23,623 bases of DNA from a virus. A program made the translations under genes and the position numbers. The stretch lies in the IMG/VR virus record IMGVR_UViG_3300037189_011943, positions 1 to 23,623 of that record, one strand, 5' to 3'. A model generated the notes under the pieces. That model had not been told where the DNA came from, made no database searches, and was given only the letters and a program-made list of their open reading frames with translations. Shown here piece by piece: positions 15,069 to 22,324 of the stretch (the stretch's first letter is position 1; each line of letters begins with the position of its first letter).

Positions 15069-15100
15069 TTGTAAATCCTAAAGTTTTTATTATTATACTT

Positions 15101-15108
15101 TATTTATC
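15101..15108 (-). promoter_or_regulatory. Late-type promoter box GATAAATA
   Basis: The minus strand GATAAATA matches seven of eight bases of the T4 late box and ends 32 bp before the ATG of the YDQYGN fibre gene. It overlaps the stop codon of the orphan frame at 15107-15196. Confidence 0.5.
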
Positions 15109-15196
15109 AATTATAAAATGATATTCTGTGGGGATTAAATCTACAAGATTTTATTGTGATGGTGGCGTAAGATTCGTCATAATTATCATACCATTT
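15107..15196 (-). pseudogene. Orphan C-terminal coding remnant ending NPHRISFYN
   Basis: An open frame of 29 codons without a start, in the -1 frame relative to the end of gene 15151-15669, ends NPHRISFYN-stop. The same ending, NPHRTSFYN-stop, closes the 55-aa gene at 17158-17325. The last 30 bases agree at 26 positions, and three of the four differences are silent, so this was coding sequence kept for its peptide. It may be the tail of a second copy that was overwritten by fibre-module exchange, or the true end of the upstream gene reached by frameshift. Confidence 0.45.
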
Positions 15197-15669
15197 TCAT
15201 GAATGATTTCTGTATTTGCATTAATTCCTGGATGATTTTCAATCATTAATGAAAGATTCAAACTTGGTATACTTACTGGAATTTCAACTGTATTACTTGT
15301 AACAATAGTTGAATTACTTATGTTTGATATCGCATCAGTAATGTTTGAGTCTTGAACTAAAAAATTTATTGAATCAACTTTAATCCATGATGTATTGGCT
15401 TCGTTCCATTCATATCTTACATCACCAAAATCAGAAGGTTTAGGTATTGGAGCTTCCCATTGTTTAGATGAATAATTAAATAACCAAGAGTTATAAGGAG
15501 AAGGAATAATGAATATATTGTTACTACTATCATAGGTATCATTAAGTGAAGCCTCACCTGTAAAGTTTGTTACAGCAATAAACGTGCGTGTATTTGGAAG
15601 GTTTTCCAAACTGTTTGCAATAATCACATTTGTTACAATGTTATTTTCTATTTCTGCAAATTTAAACAT
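15151..15669 (-). CDS. Virion/fibre-associated protein
   Basis: 172 aa. It begins MFKFAEIENNIVTNVIIAN and has WLFNYSSKQWEAPIPKP and YEWNEANTSWI further on, a layout seen in tail fibre assembly or structural proteins of marine myoviruses. The second half (from about 110) is rich in Ser, Asn and Ile and resembles a beta-fibre. The start is the ATG at 15669, overlapping the TAA of the Gly-rich gene by one base; a TTG six bases upstream is less likely. Function inferred from neighbours. Confidence 0.6.
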   Translation of the reverse strand: MFKFAEIENNIVTNVIIANSLENLPNTRTFIAVTNFTGEASLNDTYDSSNNIFIIPSPYNSWLFNYSSKQWEAPIPKPSDFGDVRYEWNEANTSWIKVDSINFLVQDSNITDAISNISNSTIVTSNTVEIPVSIPSLNLSLMIENHPGINANTEIIHENGMIIMTNLTPPSQ

Positions 15670-16475
15670 TACCAATATCCATATATGTAAACAACACCTG
15701 GTTGACCATTTGAATAAGCAGGACCACTCAAAGCGTAGTAATTTCCACCACTATTATCACTTGTATAATGGCCTCCAATTCCTCTATCACCGTAAGTTGT
15801 TGCACCACCCCAACTTAAAGTATTAGCACTACCTGTGCCATCTCCTCCGTGTGTTGGATCATTTCCATAACCATCTGGGGCACCCTGTTGACCACCAGCT
15901 CCACCATAAGTACCGCCGCCAGAAGGTCCATTTTGACCGGATGTTCCGCCAGCTCCTCCGCCTCCACCACCAGCTTTAAGTGAATTAAAACTTGATTGAC
16001 CTCCACCACCACCCGGATAACCGTCAGCAAAAGGATTGTCTTTATAACCGTATCCATAATGACCAGCGCCTCCACCAGCACCAACTTCAACATAATATTC
16101 TGTGTTAGGAGTTACAGTTAATGTTTTAGAAGCGATACCACCATTACCTCCATCACCACCATAACCACCCCAATAATTACTACGCATTCCGCCGCCACCA
16201 CCGCCACCTTCCATATAAACATCTACAGAACCGTTATTCTCTAAAGGAACTGTCCAATTTTGTGAAGTAACAAACGCAGCTAGATTATATACAGTCTTTT
16301 TTGATCCTTGTAATTGACTTAAACTAATTGAACCACTAGTGTTAAGACTAGGCGCATAGTCTGTATTTTTTATATAAGTGCCATTTTTATAATATTCATC
16401 CAAAGAAATGGGGTTACTACCACCAAATTCAGTTTGTATATCAGAAAAAGAGATTTGTCCTGTAGGCAATGTCAT
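15669..16475 (-). CDS. Glycine-rich tail fibre adhesin
   Basis: 268 aa. Residues 1-60 (TGQISFSDIQTEFGG, then ISLSQLQG) form the attachment part shared in style with the gene at 14445. From about 92 to 250 it is a glycine-rich domain with runs of seven Gly and repeats such as GGAGG, separated by strand-forming pieces (TLTVTPNTEYYVEVGAGGG). This is typical of polyglycine-helix adhesins at fibre tips in T4-like phages. A GATAAATA box lies 29 bp upstream; no strong ribosome site is visible. Likely receptor-recognition protein and fast evolving. Confidence 0.75.
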   Translation of the reverse strand: MTLPTGQISFSDIQTEFGGSNPISLDEYYKNGTYIKNTDYAPSLNTSGSISLSQLQGSKKTVYNLAAFVTSQNWTVPLENNGSVDVYMEGGGGGGGMRSNYWGGYGGDGGNGGIASKTLTVTPNTEYYVEVGAGGGAGHYGYGYKDNPFADGYPGGGGGQSSFNSLKAGGGGGGAGGTSGQNGPSGGGTYGGAGGQQGAPDGYGNDPTHGGDGTGSANTLSWGGATTYGDRGIGGHYTSDNSGGNYYALSGPAYSNGQPGVVYIYGYW

Positions 16476-16503
16476 TTTTTTATTATTTTATATTGTTATA
16501 CGG

Positions 16504-16511
16504 TATTTATC
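16504..16511 (-). promoter_or_regulatory. Late-type promoter box GATAAATA
   Basis: The minus strand GATAAATAC lies 29 bp before the ATG of the Gly-rich adhesin, the normal spacing for a T4-type late promoter. It is the best supported of the boxes, in a short space between two genes. Confidence 0.6.
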
Positions 16512-16519
16512 GAAATAAT

Positions 16520-17149
16520 TTATCTATTTTCAATTTTATTATACTCAGCTAAACTAAGTGAATTACCTTTATTCCATGCAGGTGGATAGGTGAAACCGAC
16601 CATAGTGTATCTTTCACCTAAATCTACTTTTTCAACAAAATGTGGATGAGTAACACAACCTGGAAAAAATATTGCTGTGCCAACGTCTAAATCAGACGTA
16701 TTAAAATTTTGTCTAGGAAAATTTAATCCACCTCCAACAAAATCATCATTTAATTTAACTACGATTGATACTGTGCTTCTTTCATTATGTAAAGGCATAC
16801 TTGTTTGTGCACCTTGTTCAAATCTGTTTATGAAAGGATAAAAAAATCCTTGTATATTTCTATCCCACAAATATGTGTCATTTATAATTGGAATTATTCT
16901 TTCAGAAAAATGTTTTATATAATTAAGATATAAAATTTCTCCAAACATTTGAAATCCCATACTATAGTTTGGATAGGCATCTCCATAATCTCCAGTATTT
17001 CGAAAATATTCCCTGTAATCTTTACAAAATTTTACAATACATTCACAATATTCTTTTGTAAAAAAAGAAGTTATAATTATATCGTTTTCAACGTGATATT
17101 TTTTTCCAGATTCAGGATGAATACCAGATACATAATCAAATATTTGCAT
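16520..17149 (-). CDS. Prolyl-4-hydroxylase-type 2OG oxygenase I (HxE variant)
   Basis: 209 aa. The core reads His121-Asn-Glu123, then VVKLNDDFVGGGLNFP (130-145), FFPGCVTHPH (161-170) and LGERYTMVGFTYP (177-189), with His170 and Arg180. This is the classic P4H pattern except that Glu replaces Asp in the metal motif; HxE is known from AsnO and clavaminate synthase. Its position beside the fibre genes differs from the other eight oxygenases, so it may act on virion or host proteins. Confidence 0.85.
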   Translation of the reverse strand: MQIFDYVSGIHPESGKKYHVENDIIITSFFTKEYCECIVKFCKDYREYFRNTGDYGDAYPNYSMGFQMFGEILYLNYIKHFSERIIPIINDTYLWDRNIQGFFYPFINRFEQGAQTSMPLHNERSTVSIVVKLNDDFVGGGLNFPRQNFNTSDLDVGTAIFFPGCVTHPHFVEKVDLGERYTMVGFTYPPAWNKGNSLSLAEYNKIENR

Positions 17150-17157
17150 GGTTATCT

Positions 17158-17325
17158 TCAGTTATAAAATGATGTTCTATGTGGATTTGATGTTGAAAAT
17201 GAAGGTTTTTCTTCATATTCTCTTGTTACTTTGGCTAATTCTGCTAATTCTTGTTTAACTTTTTCTTTATTATTATGTTCGTAATATAAGCGTTGTCTTT
17301 TTGTCATTTCTTTTTTTGCGCTCAT
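17158..17325 (-). CDS. Small charged protein ending NPHRTSFYN (55 aa)
   Basis: 55 aa from ATG at 17325 (AAGGA ribosome site) to TGA at 17158. It is helical, rich in Lys and Glu (MSAKKEMTKRQRLYY...), with a Ser/Asn-rich tail. The last nine residues recur in an orphan frame at 15107-15136. Eight bases separate it from the oxygenase I start. Function unknown. Confidence 0.7.
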   Translation of the reverse strand: MSAKKEMTKRQRLYYEHNNKEKVKQELAELAKVTREYEEKPSFSTSNPHRTSFYN

Positions 17326-17354
17326 GCAATTCCTTAAAGTTAGTTAAAAATAGT

Positions 17355-17636
17355 TTACCACTCTCTTGGCATCTTAGTTTTATGGCTTTTATGTAAAGTA
17401 TTACCAGGAACGGTGTCTTTGATGCGTTGAATTACACCTTGTTCAAAGTCTTTTTTCGCTGTCATAGTTCCAGGAACAGACATACGACCGGCATCAGAAA
17501 ATACTGGTAGATTTTGAGCAGAAATGTATATTTCTAAATTAGGATTGTCTTTTTTGAATTGGTCCAATACTGTGTAACTCATTGTGTGTGTTACAATTTC
17601 ATTCGTTTCTTTATTTAAGAAATCATATCGTGGCAT
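17355..17636 (-). CDS. Conserved T4-like phage protein (93 aa)
   Basis: 93 aa beginning MPRYDFLNKETNEIVTHTMS. This opening resembles the first strand of FmdB-type zinc ribbons, but there are no cysteines. KKDFEQGVIQRIKDTVPGN (62-80) is the conserved C-terminal part I recall from T4-like marine phages. Possibly structural. The start overlaps the end of the next gene upstream by 22 bp. Confidence 0.65.
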   Translation of the reverse strand: MPRYDFLNKETNEIVTHTMSYTVLDQFKKDNPNLEIYISAQNLPVFSDAGRMSVPGTMTAKKDFEQGVIQRIKDTVPGNTLHKSHKTKMPREW

Positions 17637-18220
17637 AATGCAGACTCTTTCGCTTTTTTTAAAAATTCACTTAACCATTGTGGTCTCTCTCTACTATTTA
17701 TCTTACCTGACCATGACCAGAGATGTGTTTTATTCATCACATAGTATCTACGATAGGAAGTAAGAGAATCTCCTGCCACTTTACATTCATCAGGCATGGC
17801 AGGTGTAGGTTCTGTAAATGGTTTATCTGAAATATTCTTAGGAAAGTTATTCTTGAGTGCTTGCATCAGTCCACTAGATTCTACTTTGTGGGTTTTACCA
17901 TAACGATAAGAATACTCAATACAACATTCTTCTAACAGTTCAGCCAACCACATATAGTTTGTGGCAGACTGTCGTACCCATTGTGCTGAAGGATGATTGA
18001 TATGAGTAGCAGAATAGAGAGTGTGTTCACGGTCATCAGGAAGTACATATCGAATTTGTTTGCGGCCCGTTTTACTGAGGCCAACAGATTGAGTACCATC
18101 AAGAATACGATGAGCAGTAGAAAGTAATTGAGCATATTCAAGTATCATCTTTACACAATGTTTATCAACGTGCATTTGAGCACAGACTTTGGGATTTCTA
18201 TCAAGGTAAAATATATTCAT
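17615..18220 (-). CDS. Conserved phage protein of the MNIFYLDRNP family
   Basis: 201 aa. The N-terminus NIFYLDRNPKVCAQMHVDKH (2-21) followed by VKMILEYAQLLSTAHR is a well-known motif set in phage proteins, some annotated as possible pyrimidine-dimer glycosylase-like; conserved His and Lys residues and W/Y-rich HPSAQWVRQS suggest an enzyme. Activity is not established. The ATG at 18220 overlaps the previous stop by ATGA and is preferred to a TTG at 18232. Confidence 0.65.
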   Translation of the reverse strand: MNIFYLDRNPKVCAQMHVDKHCVKMILEYAQLLSTAHRILDGTQSVGLSKTGRKQIRYVLPDDREHTLYSATHINHPSAQWVRQSATNYMWLAELLEECCIEYSYRYGKTHKVESSGLMQALKNNFPKNISDKPFTEPTPAMPDECKVAGDSLTSYRRYYVMNKTHLWSWSGKINSRERPQWLSEFLKKAKESALCHDMIS

Positions 18221-18375
18221 AATGTATTCCAATGCCGAATTACACCGGCAATAATAAAACAGTTAGTAATGATATAGGATAACACAATTGCTGTACGAAT
18301 ACAAGCAATAGTATTAGATTCTTTATCATTACTACCAGACTTCTCACCTAAGGCTTTTGCCCATAATCTCCACAT
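18217..18375 (-). CDS. Small membrane protein (52 aa)
   Basis: 52 aa from ATG at 18375. It begins MWRLWAKALGEKSG, then a charged linker and one hydrophobic segment (about 25-45, TAIVLSYIITNCFIIAGVI). It is similar in style to a short membrane protein common in T4-like cyanophages and pelagiphages. It overlaps both neighbours (TAATG upstream, ATGA downstream), so the three are co-translated. Function unknown. Confidence 0.75.
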   Translation of the reverse strand: MWRLWAKALGEKSGSNDKESNTIACIRTAIVLSYIITNCFIIAGVIRHWNTL

Positions 18376-18671
18376 TACAACATCCTAATCAACCCAATGG
18401 TATCAATGGTAACTAATAACATATAGTTAGCCAACATACCAAATGATTTACGAGTGTAAGCAGCCCAAGCATACATAGAACAACCACTAATCCAAATAGG
18501 ATATAAGTACAAAAGCGGAGGATTGGGTACAGTAAAGGCCATCGTAATTGAGCAACCAATAGAGATAACCCAAGCCAACAACTCAACACAAAAACGAAAC
18601 CGGTTACTATGCCAATCATTTTTTATCCATTGTATGGTGTTTAATAAAGGTTCAATCAATGTAGTCACCAC
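18375..18671 (-). CDS. Conserved T4-like membrane protein (98 aa)
   Basis: 98 aa. IEPLLNTIQWIKNDWHSNRF (6-25) leads into about three hydrophobic segments (28-46, 52-69, 77-95), ending TIDTIGLIRML. This is a recurrent small membrane protein of T4-like marine phages with unknown role. No ATG is present near the N-terminus; GTG at 18671 or 18668 is the likely start, inside the end of the upstream gene. Confidence 0.7.
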   Translation of the reverse strand: MVTTLIEPLLNTIQWIKNDWHSNRFRFCVELLAWVISIGCSITMAFTVPNPPLLYLYPIWISGCSMYAWAAYTRKSFGMLANYMLLVTIDTIGLIRML

Positions 18672-19032
18672 TTGTTTTATCAGGTCGATAAGACGGTGGA
18701 TGTGCTGGGTCGCCAGTTTCTTTACTTATTTTGTTCAAAACTTCTTCAGGAACTGAAATTATATTTGAATCAAGTTTTTTGGCTTTTTCTCTAGCTTGAT
18801 TAAACCATTGGTCAACATCATCTAAATCATCTTCATTTGGACCATCAAATACATCATCTGGAACAAAATCTAAATGACCTTCAAAATGAAAACCAGCACC
18901 TTTTAAAAAATATTCAAATTCAGAAACAATATTCTCTAAAGAAATTTGTGAGAAAGTAACGGTGAGTGTTGATTCACCTTCAGTTAACCAATTATCTGGA
19001 TCCGGTTCTTTAATAAAAGTATACTTACTCAT
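18652..19032 (-). CDS. Conserved acidic phage protein (126 aa)
   Basis: 126 aa with a strongly acidic middle (DFVPDDVFDGPNEDDLDDVD, 55-74) and a C-terminal segment KETGDPAHPPSYRPDK. No known domain or membrane segment. It overlaps the neighbouring start at 19029 by ATGA. Hypothetical, with gene order typical of T4-like marine phages. Confidence 0.65.
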   Translation of the reverse strand: MSKYTFIKEPDPDNWLTEGESTLTVTFSQISLENIVSEFEYFLKGAGFHFEGHLDFVPDDVFDGPNEDDLDDVDQWFNQAREKAKKLDSNIISVPEEVLNKISKETGDPAHPPSYRPDKTSGDYID

Positions 19033-19298
19033 AGTTTTGGAATATCCACTGCAACTGATTTTAGTGCCTTAACTTTCTTAGCAATATCTTCAGAAGAAAC
19101 CATTTGCATTGCTAATTGTTGAAAATGTGCATAACTATCTTCTACCTTCATTGCAGTTTTACCACCAACTGCTGCGGCATCACTAAAGAATAAATGGCAA
19201 CCACCTTCATACAAAGGAGCAATTTCAATAACTTGTTCCAAATTCACAATAACTTTACATTGTTTTTCAATCGATTGTACTTCAATAAACAAACTCAT
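19029..19298 (-). CDS. Conserved phage protein (89 aa)
   Basis: 89 aa with an alternating strand pattern (SLFIEVQSI, KVIVNLEQVIEIAPL) and then a helix (DSYAHFQQLAMQMV). No known motif is recognised. Start overlaps the stop of the 57-aa gene (TAATG), and the stop overlaps the next ATG by ATGA. Confidence 0.65.
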   Translation of the reverse strand: MSLFIEVQSIEKQCKVIVNLEQVIEIAPLYEGGCHLFFSDAAAVGGKTAMKVEDSYAHFQQLAMQMVSSEDIAKKVKALKSVAVDIPKL

Positions 19299-19471
19299 TA
19301 CGCTTCTCCTTGGTTAGTGTTACTACGTTCTTTAATCTTTGATAGTTTAGCTTTTGATTCACTTACCTCAGCATCTATCATCATCTTTTTCCAATGTGTA
19401 TACTTTTCACCATGTAAGCGAGTAAGCATACGCTTTGATTCTTTACTTAATCTAAAATCTTTATTTGTCAT
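19298..19471 (-). CDS. Small basic phage protein (57 aa)
   Basis: 57 aa from ATG at 19471, beginning MTNKDFRLSKESKRMLTRL. Lys/Arg-rich with helical character and no known motif. Overlaps the 73-aa gene end by 11 bp and the next start by TAATG, so it is part of the operon. Unknown function. Confidence 0.7.
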   Translation of the reverse strand: MTNKDFRLSKESKRMLTRLHGEKYTHWKKMMIDAEVSESKAKLSKIKERSNTNQGEA

Positions 19472-19682
19472 TTAATTTTTCCATTAATGTATTACAATTA
19501 TTAATCCACTTAGCAACTTCTTCGGTATGTTTCTTGTCATCAAGAAACATTTGCTGATATAATTCTTTAATCATATTTGAAGCATCTTCTGCATAATCAC
19601 GATAATCAATTAAATCCGCAATAAGAGTATCTTCAGGTTTATGTGCTAATCTAATGGCACGTTCTATCAATTCAAAGTTCAT
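19461..19682 (-). CDS. Small helical phage protein (73 aa)
   Basis: 73 aa, mostly alpha-helical by composition (RAIRLAHKPEDTLIADLIDY, then two long helices). No motif recognised. Overlaps the upstream gene by ATGA. Hypothetical. Confidence 0.62.
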   Translation of the reverse strand: MNFELIERAIRLAHKPEDTLIADLIDYRDYAEDASNMIKELYQQMFLDDKKHTEEVAKWINNCNTLMEKLNDK

Positions 19683-19924
19683 TTTTTATCACAATCTTCC
19701 ACTTTAACGAGATACACGGTTTGACCTGTAGCAGGTCTTACAAAAAAACATTCACCTTTATTTGACCATACTAAATGATTTTGAATACCACCTTTAAACT
19801 CTTTGAGTTCTGGTGGATTCAAATGATTTTGTACAATAAAATATACATTAAAACTTGCCCAAATAATAGCAGCTAAACAACACACTTTAAATGCGTCAAA
19901 CCAACCAAAAAATTTATTAAGCAT
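19679..19924 (-). CDS. Single-span membrane protein (81 aa)
   Basis: 81 aa with a hydrophobic segment at about 12-32 (KVCCLAAIIWASFNVYFIV) and a C-terminal domain that ends CDKK with two further cysteines (59, 78). Probably anchored in the inner membrane with a soluble tail. Overlaps neighbours by 4 and 8 bp. Unknown function. Confidence 0.62.
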   Translation of the reverse strand: MLNKFFGWFDAFKVCCLAAIIWASFNVYFIVQNHLNPPELKEFKGGIQNHLVWSNKGECFFVRPATGQTVYLVKVEDCDKK

Positions 19925-20171
19925 TATTCATTATCCTATTCACATAAATCCAATATAAACCATAACAACCAAAAACGAGTATTAAAAAGAAAATCCAATT
20001 CAATGCTCTTTCATAATAATATTCCATTTCTTTCTGAATAAAATCTCTTTGTGCCAATACCATCTCTGGTACACCAGCGTCAGAGAACTTATTATCTCTT
20101 AACATCATAACAGTTTTTTCTGCTTCTGTCAAGCGTCTTTTGGCACTTATCCAATGTATAATACTAATCAT
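19917..20171 (-). CDS. Single-span membrane protein (84 aa)
   Basis: 84 aa from MISIIHWISAKRRLTEAEK. A charged helix (12-55) is followed by one transmembrane segment (about 60-78, WIFFLILVFGCYGLYWIYV). I chose the ATG at 20171, right after the stop of the upstream gene with GGGAT upstream, rather than 20219. Function unknown. Confidence 0.62.
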   Translation of the reverse strand: MISIIHWISAKRRLTEAEKTVMMLRDNKFSDAGVPEMVLAQRDFIQKEMEYYYERALNWIFFLILVFGCYGLYWIYVNRIMNNA

Positions 20172-20172
20172 A

Positions 20173-20823
20173 TCAATCCCATAAATTTTGATAATAACGA
20201 CCAAACAATCTAAAACCATTTGCCTTACGTTTCTGGTGTGCTTCTAAACCTTCACGGTCAACTTTGAGTCTGTTCATCTTTTCGTCCCAAGTTTTAGCGT
20301 TATCACTTTCACTATGGTCATAAAATTGTGCTACATCATCATCTTTGAGTTCTTGTTCAAAAGCCCAAATCATTTCACCTAAGATATAATCCCAACGCTT
20401 GAAATGGTTTGCATCGGTGTCCCATTCATTTTCTTTTGGTGGTGCAACATAACTTCTTAACTCTTTTGGTACATCATTATCATCTGTGAATGGTGCACCG
20501 TGTTTCTCTTTATTTAATTGCACAAGCATTGGATGAATGATATGAGCCAAAGTGTGGTCCATTGACCATGTATCATATCTATCAATCTTCACATAACGAA
20601 TCTCTGGATGAATTACTTGGCGAATACGCTTGATAACCTGACAGATAGGATCCAAACGGTCAGCCCATGTGTCTGCCCATTTAGGTCGGTCAATCCAATC
20701 TGCATCTTCAATGATGCCATTATCACGATTACACTTAGACCATTCTGTCCAGAAAAAAGTATAATCAATGATTGTATACGGACTTAACCAGTGGTCTGGA
20801 TATCCGTTCATATAAACTTTCAT
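20173..20823 (-). CDS. Conserved T4-like phage protein (216 aa)
   Basis: 216 aa beginning MKVYMNGYPDHWLSPY. YVKIDRYDTWSMDHTLAHII, KHGAPFTDDNDVPKELRS and YILGEMIWAFEQE are patterns I recall from widely spread phage proteins of unknown function. Conserved Asp, His and Trp suggest an enzyme. Start at 20823 has GGAG eight bases upstream and overlaps the previous stop by ATGA. Role unknown. Confidence 0.7.
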   Translation of the reverse strand: MKVYMNGYPDHWLSPYTIIDYTFFWTEWSKCNRDNGIIEDADWIDRPKWADTWADRLDPICQVIKRIRQVIHPEIRYVKIDRYDTWSMDHTLAHIIHPMLVQLNKEKHGAPFTDDNDVPKELRSYVAPPKENEWDTDANHFKRWDYILGEMIWAFEQELKDDDVAQFYDHSESDNAKTWDEKMNRLKVDREGLEAHQKRKANGFRLFGRYYQNLWD

Positions 20824-21218
20824 TTTGCTTTCTCCGCTATATCTTTGTAACCAGCCCAACTTGGATGGATTTTATCTGGTTGTAAACTTGTAATTGGTAA
20901 CACAACATCACCATATTCAGCCGCAACTTTTTTAACAATCTCTTGTATATTAGGTTTAATTGCAGGTAGAATCCAATACACTCTATCTGCTTTCGTATTC
21001 ACTCTAACTGTTCTCAATTCACTTTCAGTTTTAACATACTGATGGTCGTTTGTACCTAAACTAATAATAACTGTTTTAGCCGCAAACGGTGTCTTAGTTA
21101 TATGAGCATTCACCCATTGATAACTATTGATACCGCCTTTACCTACTAATACACACTCAGGCTTAAACATTTTTGTACCTACAGCAATACTGTCGCCTAT
21201 AATTAAACACTCAAACAT
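20820..21218 (-). CDS. SGNH/GDSL hydrolase
   Basis: 132 aa. All four blocks are present: IIGDSIAVG (6-14, nucleophile Ser10), GKGGINS (26-32), SLGTND (53-58) and DKIHPSWAGY (115-124, with Asp115 and His118). It is shorter than typical esterases but complete. These enzymes remove acetyl or other acyl groups from sugars or lipids; in phages they are found as small lytic or decoration enzymes. AAGGA precedes the ATG. Unlike the divergent one at 3144, this one has an intact catalytic triad. Confidence 0.85.
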   Translation of the reverse strand: MFECLIIGDSIAVGTKMFKPECVLVGKGGINSYQWVNAHITKTPFAAKTVIISLGTNDHQYVKTESELRTVRVNTKADRVYWILPAIKPNIQEIVKKVAAEYGDVVLPITSLQPDKIHPSWAGYKDIAEKAK

Positions 21219-21429
21219 TTGTTTTCCTTAAATTGTTATTTTCATCAGCAAGAACTTTTGACCACTTTTGACATTTCTTTAATCTATCATCAAGCAATTC
21301 AATTTCTTTATCTTTATCTTTTAATTGATTCTGATAATACAATCTTTCTCTTGTAACACTAGCACGATTATGTCCAATGGCATAACCACACACTAATCCT
21401 AACACAAACCAAATTATGCCGTCAACCAT
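21211..21429 (-). CDS. Membrane-anchored coiled-coil protein (72 aa)
   Basis: 72 aa. A transmembrane segment at 4-19 (GIIWFVLGLVCGYAIG) is followed by a charged coiled-coil (24-68). The layout resembles small spanin-like or scaffold proteins, but no lipobox is present. Overlaps both neighbours. Function unknown. Confidence 0.6.
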   Translation of the reverse strand: MVDGIIWFVLGLVCGYAIGHNRASVTRERLYYQNQLKDKDKEIELLDDRLKKCQKWSKVLADENNNLRKTNV

Positions 21430-22076
21430 ATTTGGCTTTCTTTTAATGTAATACTTTCGTTACCATCATATTCTTCAATAAGAAATTGTGTACCAACAGG
21501 CAACCAAGCAATAACTAAATCTTCAACACAACTAATATAAGGCATATCATCTTCATCAATGATACCTAATAACTCAGCAATAAAAGCTTCTGTAATTTCT
21601 TCGTGTCGATTGTTTTCAACCAACTCAACTATTTTCGGATGATAAATCAATTCTTCCATACGGTGCCATGTGTACCAACCTGCACCCCAGCCTGGTGAAT
21701 ACAATACTGCTACTTTACCATCTCTAATAACTTTGTCCATTTCTTTCACCTGTCTAATATGAATCATTTTGCCATCTTTGAACACGGCATTATATTCAAT
21801 CCAAATATAAACTCTTTTACCATTTTCTTCGTTACATTCACTACGATAGAATCGTATCTTGCCTGTAAAATCATCACAACGAATCCAACGATAATTGAAT
21901 TGATGTAAATAACCTCCAAGCCATTTCTTGCCTTCTTCATCATCAACCCATTCAACATCATAATCTTCAAACCATAACTCACCATTTTCAATCTTATAGT
22001 TATCACAACCTTGCCTAGGCGTACCTTTGGTTTGATACTGGTGGCCTTCATAGTTCAAATAGTCAAACATTCCCAT
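21414..22076 (-). CDS. Two-module conserved phage protein (220 aa)
   Basis: 220 aa. The N-terminal module starts MGMFDYLNYEGHQYQTKGTP, a pattern widespread in phages. The C-terminal module DGKVAVLYSPGWGAGWYTWH (118-137) with LPVGTQFLIEEYDGNESI near the end looks like a separate phage domain that I recall standing alone elsewhere. Two parts in one gene suggest a fusion. No catalytic residues known. AAGGA at good spacing supports the ATG at 22076. Confidence 0.65.
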   Translation of the reverse strand: MGMFDYLNYEGHQYQTKGTPRQGCDNYKIENGELWFEDYDVEWVDDEEGKKWLGGYLHQFNYRWIRCDDFTGKIRFYRSECNEENGKRVYIWIEYNAVFKDGKMIHIRQVKEMDKVIRDGKVAVLYSPGWGAGWYTWHRMEELIYHPKIVELVENNRHEEITEAFIAELLGIIDEDDMPYISCVEDLVIAWLPVGTQFLIEEYDGNESITLKESQIWLTA

Positions 22077-22324
22077 TTCTTTTGTCCTTTTGTTTCAAAA
22101 CCACAATTATAACCTGCTTGATGTTCCCATGTCAATAATCCTGCTCGTGGTGAAGATGGATTAGCACATACACCCCAATCACTATCTATTGCTTGCCAAT
22201 GAATACAACCACTAGAACAATCAGGATAAGATTCATCTGGTTTTTCCCAACGCACTATTTCACCACCATAATCTTTATAATCACTTGGTAATCTTTTCAG
22301 CACAACCCACAATGGGTCATTCAT
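22055..22324 (-). CDS. Conserved protein with DWGVCANPSSPRAGL motif
   Basis: 89 aa. YPDCSSGCIHW and DWGVCANPSSPRAGLLTWEH are recognisable from small bacterial and phage proteins of unknown function; five cysteines could bind metal. The ATG at 22324 has GAGG seven bases upstream, better than 22351. Overlaps both neighbours. Confidence 0.65.
   Translation of the reverse strand: MNDPLWVVLKRLPSDYKDYGGEIVRWEKPDESYPDCSSGCIHWQAIDSDWGVCANPSSPRAGLLTWEHQAGYNCGFETKGQKKWECLTI

Noticed and set aside
15815-16093. Minus-strand 92-aa frame within the Gly-rich gene
   Set aside because: It is an out-of-frame shadow produced by the repetitive GGN codons of the adhesin.
17695-17702. GATAAATA on the minus strand about 60 bp before the 93-aa gene
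   Set aside because: It is inside the upstream gene and the spacing is long; possible but not supported enough to list.
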